8,013 nt of DNA. It comes from Chlorobiota bacterium. Lineage in GTDB: Bacteria; Bacteroidota; Bacteroidia; Bacteroidales; F082. This document shows positions 1 to 5,488 of the stretch, piece by piece. The first letter of the stretch is position 1. The number at the start of each line of letters is the position of its first letter. The position numbers and the translations under genes are program-made. The stretch spans positions 1-8,013 of the forward strand of contig JAUXBM010000070.1 in assembly GCA_030619415.1 (NCBI GenBank). The letters run 5' to 3'. The notes below the pieces were generated by a model. The model searched no databases. It saw nothing but the letters and a program-made list of their open reading frames with translations, and had not been told where the DNA came from.

Positions 1-1335
1 CAGGATGGTTAATTCAAAAAGTTGACTGACTGTTTTTTCATATTCTGTCAGGATATCTTTGATTTCATCAAGACTCAAAAAAACACTGTTCCGGCTTGTC
101 AGTTGTTGAATGATTTTGTGCGCCTTGTTGTTGGTCAAATGGTTAATGACCATTAGGATGATTGGGTTGTTGAGTAATCCCAACAGATAATACACTGAAC
201 ATTTATTGTTCCTGTTTTGATTTTGAAGGATCAACAAATCAAGCCATTGATTGATAAGGTGGTTGAATGGACTTCCCGATATCGGATAGCCCATTGTTAT
301 GTTATAACCAACTGACGACCCGTCTGTTCGTTGAATAACCGGCAATGAATTCAGCATCGGCGTTAACAGGTTTTCGTCGGCAAGAACCACAGCTGTATCG
401 AGTAATACTTCATTTTCATTCTGAGGATTTGAATTCTTCAGAATATTTTCAATGAGTTTCTCCAATTCTTGCCCGGCAAATTTTAATTGCCCGATACGTT
501 TTGGAACACCAACCACATTGATGGTTTTATCTTTGTCAGATAAAAGACCATTGCTTACCCATTTAACATCCTTGATACCCCATTCATCAATTAACTGGTT
601 AATAAAACGACCTGCTTCGTTTTGCCTGTTATTACCTGAAAAATAGTATTCATCAACATCCCAGAAAACCTCAGTATCACAATTATTAACGAGGTGGCCA
701 AATATTTTTCTCTCTGCTTTTGAAAGTGCATTGAAACCAACCAGGATGAACCTTTTCCATGGCAAACCGGCAGTAAGCTGTTCGATATTATTTGCAACGT
801 TCCTGTAAATCATTCCTTTATAGCCGGCCTGCTCTTTTTTCAATGTCTCATTTAATTTTGAGTAATATTCAAAAAGCGAATGATAGAAGGATAAATAGTT
901 TTGCTGAAGTTCTGTTAATGGACTGCCATCAAGGTTCCATTCCTGCATGGCCCTGGCCTCCGAAAGATGATTGAATATCTTTTCAGGATTGGAAAGATAG
1001 AGATCAATGTCGTTAAAATCGGCAAGCATAATTGGTGCCCACGACAAAAAATCATCGATGTCCCGGGCATTGTTGCCGGCAATTTGTTTGTGTATTTCGT
1101 AGAGTTTAAATCCAATTACAATTGGATCCAGTTCATTCAATCCGGAAGCATTGACAATGAATTCATCAATGGTGAACATTTCGGGCAACCACAGGCTTTT
1201 TGTCGCTTTTTGCTTCAAATATTTTTTGAGGAATATTTCGGACCGTCGATTGGGAAAAACCAAGACGGTTTCCAGACTGTGTTCTGCGACTTCTTCAATG
1301 ATGTAATCAGCGACTTTTTCTAAAAACTTTTTCAA
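1..1335 (-). CDS. AddB-like PD-(D/E)XK nuclease family protein, N-terminal part (runs off the left edge)
   Basis: An open frame of exactly 445 codons runs from a TTG at 1335-1333 to the window edge with no stop. I read it as the N-terminal half of the large Bacteroidota AddB-like protein (usually about 900-1000 aa), which pairs an inactive superfamily I helicase-like region with a C-terminal PD-(D/E)XK nuclease for double-strand break processing with an AddA/UvrD-type partner. Family-like segments seen: FPNRR (27-31) where an active helicase would carry a Walker A motif, TIDEFI (55-60), WAPIMLADFNDID (99-111), FILVGFNALSKAERKIF (196-212), FWDVDEYY (224-231), AVVLADENLLTPMLNSLP (315-332) and ITMGYP (346-351). 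The nuclease domain lies outside the window. The TTG start is chosen because the codon before it is an in-frame TAG and the encoded KKFLEKVADYI matches the usual N-terminus of the family. The start overlaps the stop of the preceding gene (TTGA), which suggests translational coupling. The family call is from memory of its motifs, not a search. Confidence 0.85.
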   Translation of the reverse strand, partial: MKKFLEKVADYIIEEVAEHSLETVLVFPNRRSEIFLKKYLKQKATKSLWLPEMFTIDEFIVNASGLNELDPIVIGFKLYEIHKQIAGNNARDIDDFLSWAPIMLADFNDIDLYLSNPEKIFNHLSEARAMQEWNLDGSPLTELQQNYLSFYHSLFEYYSKLNETLKKEQAGYKGMIYRNVANNIEQLTAGLPWKRFILVGFNALSKAERKIFGHLVNNCDTEVFWDVDEYYFSGNNRQNEAGRFINQLIDEWGIKDVKWVSNGLLSDKDKTINVVGVPKRIGQLKFAGQELEKLIENILKNSNPQNENEVLLDTAVVLADENLLTPMLNSLPVIQRTDGSSVGYNITMGYPISGSPFNHLINQWLDLLILQNQNRNNKCSVYYLLGLLNNPIILMVINHLTNNKAHKIIQQLTSRNSVFLSLDEIKDILTEYEKTVSQLFELTIL

Positions 1336-2063
1336 CTATTTATTTTTTTCAGATGTTCTTCAGCTATTTTTAATTTCTCCGCAGTCCCCAGGTCAAACCA
1401 GTAATGAGACTCATCATGGTATCCAATGATCTTCTGCGACCTGGCCATTGCCAACCATGCATCTACAATGGAAAAACTGCCTTCATAAGGTAAATTTTCG
1501 GCAAACCCGGGGCCAGCGATATAAATGCCGCTATAGGCAAAATGATCAAAATTATTTAGAGGCTCACCTACCCATTTATATTCTGCTGTATCAAAGTTAG
1601 CCCATCCTATAAGTCTCATATTTTGATTGAACAACAATCCCCTGCCTGATTTTCTTTGACGAACACACAATGTGGCAGTGGCGCTGTTTTCATTGTGGTA
1701 AATAAGCAAACTTTTCAAATTGATGTCAGACAGTACATCCACATTGTGAACCAATACAGGGTCATTTCCTTTAAAAAACCGGCGGGCTTTCCAGATGGCA
1801 CCACCGGTATCAAGCAGTTCATCACGTTCATCAGATATTTCAATATCGACACCAAATTTATTTTTGGATTGAATATAGTCGACGACTTGCTGACCATAAT
1901 GATGAATGTTGACCATGAATTGTGTGATACCCTTTTTTTTGAGCCGCTCAATTGTCAGTTCGAGCATCGGCGTTCCATATACTCTCGTGAGTGCTTTGGG
2001 CTGATCTTTTGTGAGATGACCAAGACGAGTGCCAAGTCCGGCTGCCGGGATGAATGCTTTCAT
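1332..2063 (-). CDS. murU: MurU-like sugar-1-phosphate nucleotidyltransferase (probable MurNAc-1-phosphate uridylyltransferase)
   Basis: A 243-residue enzyme of the NTP-transferase (nucleotidyl transferase GT-A-like) family. It begins MKAFIPAAGLGTRL, with the nucleotide-binding signature G-L-G-T-R-L at 9-14 and P-K-A-L at 22-25. Further hallmarks are LLDTGGAI (83-90), N-V-D (107-109, with Asp109 the likely Mg2+ ligand), FAYSGIYI (175-182) and YWFDLGT (221-227). Its length fits single-domain MurU-type enzymes rather than longer GlmU/RmlA proteins. In Pseudomonas, MurU converts MurNAc-1-phosphate and UTP to UDP-MurNAc, directly after the kinase AmgK; here the gene lies 16 bases behind an AmgK-like kinase, which supports that role. 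Mannose-1-phosphate or other sugar-1-phosphate specificity cannot be excluded from sequence. The frame stays open upstream to 2129, but the 22 extra residues precede the conserved MKAF start and would overlap the kinase gene, so ATG 2063 is preferred. Cytoplasmic; no regulator seen of its own, so probably co-transcribed with the kinase. Confidence 0.85.
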   Translation of the reverse strand: MKAFIPAAGLGTRLGHLTKDQPKALTRVYGTPMLELTIERLKKKGITQFMVNIHHYGQQVVDYIQSKNKFGVDIEISDERDELLDTGGAIWKARRFFKGNDPVLVHNVDVLSDINLKSLLIYHNENSATATLCVRQRKSGRGLLFNQNMRLIGWANFDTAEYKWVGEPLNNFDHFAYSGIYIAGPGFAENLPYEGSFSIVDAWLAMARSQKIIGYHDESHYWFDLGTAEKLKIAEEHLKKINS

Positions 2064-2079
2064 TGTTGTTTGAGCATAT

Positions 2080-3525
2080 TTAATCCTTGATTTCGTGGTG
2101 TTCTGTATCGACGATAATATCGTCACCATACTTTTGTAAATGGGTTTTCAATTTTTCGGTACTGTAAACTGAGCGGTGCTGACCACCTGTGCAACCAAAA
2201 TTCACCTGTAAATGATCAAACCCACGATCGAGATAATTCGTGATGCTCTGATCAACCATTTTAAATGCATTTTCTAAAAATTGCGCCACCTCCACCTTTT
2301 CTTTAAGATAATCGATAATTGGTTTGTCGCGGCCGGTAAAATTCCTTAGTTCAGCTATCCTGCCAGGATTTGGTAACGACCGGCAATCAAAAACAAATCC
2401 TCCGCCATTCTCTGTTTTGTCGAGTGGGTAACCTTTCTTTTTGAACGAAAAGCTATTGATGCTCACTGTCAATTTTTCTGCTGTTGATTCCTCAGCTTCA
2501 TATTGCTTCAGGTTGATTACCTGTTTAAAAATCTTTGTCAACTCAGGGAATTCCGTCGATATGGCGTGGTCTTCTAAAAGTTGTTTTAAATTGTTAACAG
2601 CAAAAGGAATACTGTTTAAAAAATGACCCTTTCGTTGAATTAATCCACGGAAACCGTAAGCTCCTAAAACCTGCATCAAACGGAAATAAATAAAATAAGG
2701 AAAGTACTTACTGAAGTTTTCTTTTGAGCCAGGGATAAACTTTTCAAGCTCATTTTGATAAATCATGTATAGTTCCCTCCTAAACTCAACTGGAAGATTT
2801 GCCCTGGCCTGGTATAGCAACGAAACTAAATCGTATTGCAATGGTCCCCTTCGTCCTCCCTGAAAATCGATATACCATAACTTATCGTCAAGTATCATGA
2901 TATTCCGTGCCTGGAAATCGCGGTACTGGAAATAAGCTGGATCGGGGATAAGAAGTAAATCAGTAAAACGCTGGAAGTCAGCCTCTAATTTGCTTTCATT
3001 GAAACTTAACTCATGAGGCTTTACGAAATAATATTTGAAATAGTTCAGGTCCCATAAAACCGGCTTTTTATCAAAAGCCGAAACAGGGTAGGCTACATCT
3101 AAGTCCAATCCGTCAATGCCTTTGGTTTGAAAATGCACCAAATCAAGCACGGCCATTGTATATAACTTTTTCACAGGATCGGTAAATCCGCCGGCCAGTT
3201 GATCGAAGAGACTTACATTTCCTAAATCCTGAAGCAATAAATACCGATAGCTTTCGTCGCGCGCTAATATCTCAGGAACTGGTAAACCTTTTGATAAAAA
3301 GTGTTGTGTAAATGAATACCAGGCTATGTTTTCGCTGACATCGGGGTTGTAAGCTGCAAGTACTGTTTCTTGATTCTCGAAAATAACCCGGAAATAAATC
3401 CTGTTTGAACCAGAAAGCGGAAGCTGTTTGATATCAGAAATTCCTGAATAATTATTCTTTGATAACAGGGCCTTGATTTTATGGATGTGCTCTTTCAGAA
3501 GGCGGATAATTTTGATAAAAGACAA
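2080..3525 (-). CDS. AmgK-like amino-sugar kinase fused to a RapZ C-terminal domain
   Basis: A 481-residue two-domain cytoplasmic protein. Residues about 1-320 form an aminoglycoside phosphotransferase (APH)-fold kinase: LPLSGSNRIYFR (35-46) in the nucleotide-binding lobe, LLLQDLG (96-102), catalytic loop YRDFQARN (201-208, Asp203 and Asn208), and IDFQ (219-222, Mg2+-binding Asp220) running into GPLQYDLVSLL (227-237), which closely resembles the anomeric MurNAc/GlcNAc kinase AmgK. The usual His of the HxD loop is Tyr201. Residues about 351-475 match the C-terminal domain of the RNase adapter RapZ: SFSFKKKGYP (358-367), FDCRSLPNP (379-387), TGRD (397-400) and GCTGGQHRSVY (444-454). The P-loop ATPase half of RapZ is absent. 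In E. coli this RapZ domain binds glucosamine-6-phosphate. With the MurU-like gene next door, I infer phosphorylation of MurNAc/GlcNAc at C1, possibly regulated through the RapZ domain. No ATG lies near the N-terminus; TTG 3525 is the only ordinary start that keeps the kinase lobe. Confidence 0.88.
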   Translation of the reverse strand: MSFIKIIRLLKEHIHKIKALLSKNNYSGISDIKQLPLSGSNRIYFRVIFENQETVLAAYNPDVSENIAWYSFTQHFLSKGLPVPEILARDESYRYLLLQDLGNVSLFDQLAGGFTDPVKKLYTMAVLDLVHFQTKGIDGLDLDVAYPVSAFDKKPVLWDLNYFKYYFVKPHELSFNESKLEADFQRFTDLLLIPDPAYFQYRDFQARNIMILDDKLWYIDFQGGRRGPLQYDLVSLLYQARANLPVEFRRELYMIYQNELEKFIPGSKENFSKYFPYFIYFRLMQVLGAYGFRGLIQRKGHFLNSIPFAVNNLKQLLEDHAISTEFPELTKIFKQVINLKQYEAEESTAEKLTVSINSFSFKKKGYPLDKTENGGGFVFDCRSLPNPGRIAELRNFTGRDKPIIDYLKEKVEVAQFLENAFKMVDQSITNYLDRGFDHLQVNFGCTGGQHRSVYSTEKLKTHLQKYGDDIIVDTEHHEIKD

Positions 3526-3582
3526 ATTTAAACCAAAATACTTTTCATGGAATAAATGAATTATGTTCTGTCAATTATTATC

Positions 3583-3590
3583 TAACTTTG
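3583..3590 (+). promoter_or_regulatory. Bacteroidota -7 promoter element ahead of the rubrerythrin-like gene
   Basis: TAACTTTG is an exact match to the Bacteroidota primary sigma factor -7 consensus TAnnTTTG, 34 bases before the ATG at 3625, inside the 99-base gap between divergent genes. The -33 element is poor: TTA at the expected 19-base spacing (3561-3563) rather than TTG. Initiation a few bases downstream would leave a leader of roughly 30 nt. The leader has no Shine-Dalgarno sequence and is A-rich, as is usual in this phylum. Confidence 0.5.
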
Positions 3591-3624
3591 CAGCCATTAA
3601 AAACGAACATTAAAACAGCTTAAT

Positions 3625-4128
3625 ATGGAACAAACTGATAAGGCAGTTGAAGTTTTAAAGACTGCGATTTTACTAGAACGGCGGGGCAAAGCATTTTATA
3701 CCCAGGCTGCCCGTCAGACCGAAAGCAAGTCGGCAAAAAAAATATTCGAAATGATGGCCGAAGAAGAAGACGCCCACATCGAGTTTTTGACGAAGCAATT
3801 CGTAAATTACCAGAAGTACCAGGAATTCCTGAAGAGCGAACCGGCACCCGAAGAAGATGAGGCGGTGGTTGAGATCCTTTCAGAAAAAGTTAAGAATGAG
3901 ATCAATGCTGCCGGATTTGAAGCTGCTGCAATTTCTGCAGCCATCGATTTTGAAAACCGGGCAATTGAGGTATATTCCAATCGTGCCGAAGAAGCAACCG
4001 ATCCCAACGAAAAGGAAATGTACCAGATGCTCGCCGATTGGGAAAAAGGGCATCATCATTTATTACACAAGTTAAATGAAGACCTGAAGGAACAAATTTG
4101 GAACGACAATAATTTTTGGCCGTTTTAG
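3625..4128 (+). CDS. Rubrerythrin/ferritin-like di-iron protein without a rubredoxin domain
   Basis: A 167-residue, predominantly helical protein of the ferritin-like superfamily. Four helices carry the expected di-iron ligands: Glu18 in LLERRGKAFY, Glu48 and His51 in EEEDAHIEF, Glu110 in FENRAIEVY, and Glu140 and His143 in WEKGHHHLL; Tyr25 and Tyr117 sit one helical turn or two from the ligands as in rubrerythrins. There is no CxxC pair and no C-terminal rubredoxin domain, so it is an erythrin-type protein rather than a full rubrerythrin. Such proteins are thought to act in peroxide reduction, oxidative-stress defence or iron handling; which of these applies here is not shown. An acidic linker (SEPAPEEDEA, 71-80) separates the two helical pairs. 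The C-terminus ends in an aromatic NFWPF. It has a plausible promoter of its own, and no terminator separates it from the sulfur-amino-acid enzyme 62 bases downstream. Confidence 0.85.
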   Translation: MEQTDKAVEVLKTAILLERRGKAFYTQAARQTESKSAKKIFEMMAEEEDAHIEFLTKQFVNYQKYQEFLKSEPAPEEDEAVVEILSEKVKNEINAAGFEAAAISAAIDFENRAIEVYSNRAEEATDPNEKEMYQMLADWEKGHHHLLHKLNEDLKEQIWNDNNFWPF

Positions 4129-4190
4129 TTTGTAAATGCGGGATAACCATCAAAATAAAAAAGCAATTTAGTATTGACAACAAATAATTT

Positions 4191-5372
4191 ATGGACAAAT
4201 CAGATATTGGCTTTGACTCAAAATTAATCCACGCCGGTGGAATCACCGATGAAAAGGGGAGTGCCGTTACCCCCATTTATCAAACCTCAACATTTAAATT
4301 TAAAAGTGCCGATCAGGGCGCCCGCTTTTTTTCGGGCGAAGAGAAGGGATATATTTATACCCGACTGGGTAACCCGACAATTGAAGACCTGGAAAACACT
4401 GTCGCTGACCTGGAAAATGGTTTTGGCGGACTTGCTACTGCATCAGGAATGGCGGCCGTAAATACTGTTTATCTTACATTGCTGGGCCAGGGCGATCATA
4501 TGATATCCCACAATGCACTGTATGGCCCTTCGCGGGGAATAATGGAAAAGTTGTATCCGAAATACGGCGTGCAATCTGATTTTGTCGATGCCACGAAAAT
4601 CGAAGAAATTGAGCAGGCGATAAAGCCAAATACAAAGTTACTTTACCTCGAAACCCCGGCGAACCCTACCATCGGAATTACCGATCTTAAAAAGGCTGTA
4701 GAATTGGCGAAAAAACACAATATTATTACTTGTGTTGACAATACTTTCTGCAGCCCTTATCTGCAAAAACCACTTGATTTTGGAATAGACATTGTGTTGC
4801 ATTCAATGACCAAATTTATTAATGGTCATGCTGATATTGTTGGCGGAATTGTGGTTGCGAAGGATAAAGCCATGTTTGAGGAGTTGAAGTACGTAATGAC
4901 GAATATGGGTTTCAACATCGATCCGCACCAGGCATTTCTTGCCAGAAGAGGTCTGAAAACGTTGGCGATTAGGATTGACAGGGCACAGGAAAATGCAATG
5001 AAAATTGCTGAGTACCTGGAGTCGTATCCAAAAGTGGATTGGGTGCTTTACCCAGGACTGAAATCGCACCCTCATTACGAATTGGGTGTAGCACAAATGG
5101 ATGGCCCGGGTGCAATGATCTCATTCGAGGTGAAAGGTGGTGTTGAAGCCGGTAAAAAGGTGATGGACAATGTAAAGTTAGCAGTACTGGCTGTTTCGTT
5201 GGGGGGCGTAGAAACTTTGATCCAGCATCCGGCCTCTATGACGCACTCCAAACTTTCGCCGGAAGCTAAAAAAGTTGCAGGTATCAGCGATGGTTTAGTA
5301 AGACTCTCCATAGGCATTGAGGCTGTGGATGATATTATTTATGATCTTGACCAGGCGCTGCAAAAAGCTTAA
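4191..5372 (+). CDS. PLP-dependent Cys/Met metabolism enzyme (methionine gamma-lyase / cystathionine gamma-lyase type)
   Basis: A full-length 393-residue fold-type I PLP enzyme of the trans-sulfuration family. Visible active-site features: Y-T-R (56-58) that contacts the PLP phosphate of the neighbouring subunit, SGM (85-87), Tyr111 that stacks on the cofactor, Asp183 in CVDNT, the Schiff-base Lys208 in HSMTKF, SLGGVETL (336-343), HPASMTH (346-352) and substrate-carboxylate Arg371 in LVRLSIG. Overall sequence and length are closest, as I recall them, to methionine gamma-lyase (methionine to methanethiol, 2-oxobutyrate and ammonia). However, the position after Tyr111-Gly112 is Pro113, where well-studied methionine gamma-lyases have a functionally important Cys. 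Cystathionine gamma-lyase, cystathionine gamma-synthase or a sulfhydrylase therefore remain possible. Cytoplasmic homotetramer by family. It starts 62 bases after the di-iron protein gene and ends 21 bases before an intrinsic terminator, so the two may share a transcript. Confidence 0.9.
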   Translation: MDKSDIGFDSKLIHAGGITDEKGSAVTPIYQTSTFKFKSADQGARFFSGEEKGYIYTRLGNPTIEDLENTVADLENGFGGLATASGMAAVNTVYLTLLGQGDHMISHNALYGPSRGIMEKLYPKYGVQSDFVDATKIEEIEQAIKPNTKLLYLETPANPTIGITDLKKAVELAKKHNIITCVDNTFCSPYLQKPLDFGIDIVLHSMTKFINGHADIVGGIVVAKDKAMFEELKYVMTNMGFNIDPHQAFLARRGLKTLAIRIDRAQENAMKIAEYLESYPKVDWVLYPGLKSHPHYELGVAQMDGPGAMISFEVKGGVEAGKKVMDNVKLAVLAVSLGGVETLIQHPASMTHSKLSPEAKKVAGISDGLVRLSIGIEAVDDIIYDLDQALQKA

Positions 5373-5393
5373 CAAATCATACACTAAAATTTG

Positions 5394-5428
5394 AAGATGC
5401 CTGCTTTTATGAAGTGGGCATCTTTTTT
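5394..5428 (+). terminator. Intrinsic terminator after the PLP enzyme gene
   Basis: An 11-bp inverted repeat: left arm 5394-5404 (AAGATGCCTGC), 9-base loop 5405-5413, right arm 5414-5424 (GTGGGCATCTT). The outer 8 pairs are perfect; two inner G-T wobbles and a C-G pair close the loop. A run of six T (5423-5428) follows. It lies 21 bases after the stop codon and separates the PLP enzyme from the patatin gene. Confidence 0.88.
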
Positions 5429-5488
5429 ATGACCCAGTTATTCTTAACTTCGTTGAACGAATTTGTATGCTCTCTCGCTTAACGTTGA

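Noticed and set aside
967..1323. Open frame of 118 codons on the plus strand.
   Set aside because: It is antisense to the AddB-like coding region, whose minus-strand reading gives a continuous family-like protein.
1656..2090. Open frame of 144 codons on the plus strand.
   Set aside because: It lies antisense to the well-supported MurU-like gene and shows no recognisable domain.
2064..2129. N-terminal extension of 22 residues for the MurU-like gene.
   Set aside because: It precedes the conserved MKAFIPAAGLGTRL start, has no family resemblance, and would overlap the end of the kinase-RapZ gene by 50 bases.
3571..3576. TTGACA on the minus strand as a classical -35 box for the kinase-RapZ gene.
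   Set aside because: Bacteroidota primary sigma factors do not use the E. coli-type -35/-10 pair, and no TAnnTTTG lies at the proper spacing.
3902..4276. Open frame of 124 codons on the minus strand across the gap between the di-iron and PLP enzyme genes.
   Set aside because: It overlaps two clear plus-strand genes antisense and has no family-like sequence.
5445..5452. TAACTTCG as a -7 promoter element for the patatin gene.
   Set aside because: One mismatch to TAnnTTTG and no TTG at the expected -33 spacing; too weak to call, though a promoter must lie somewhere between the terminator and 5489.
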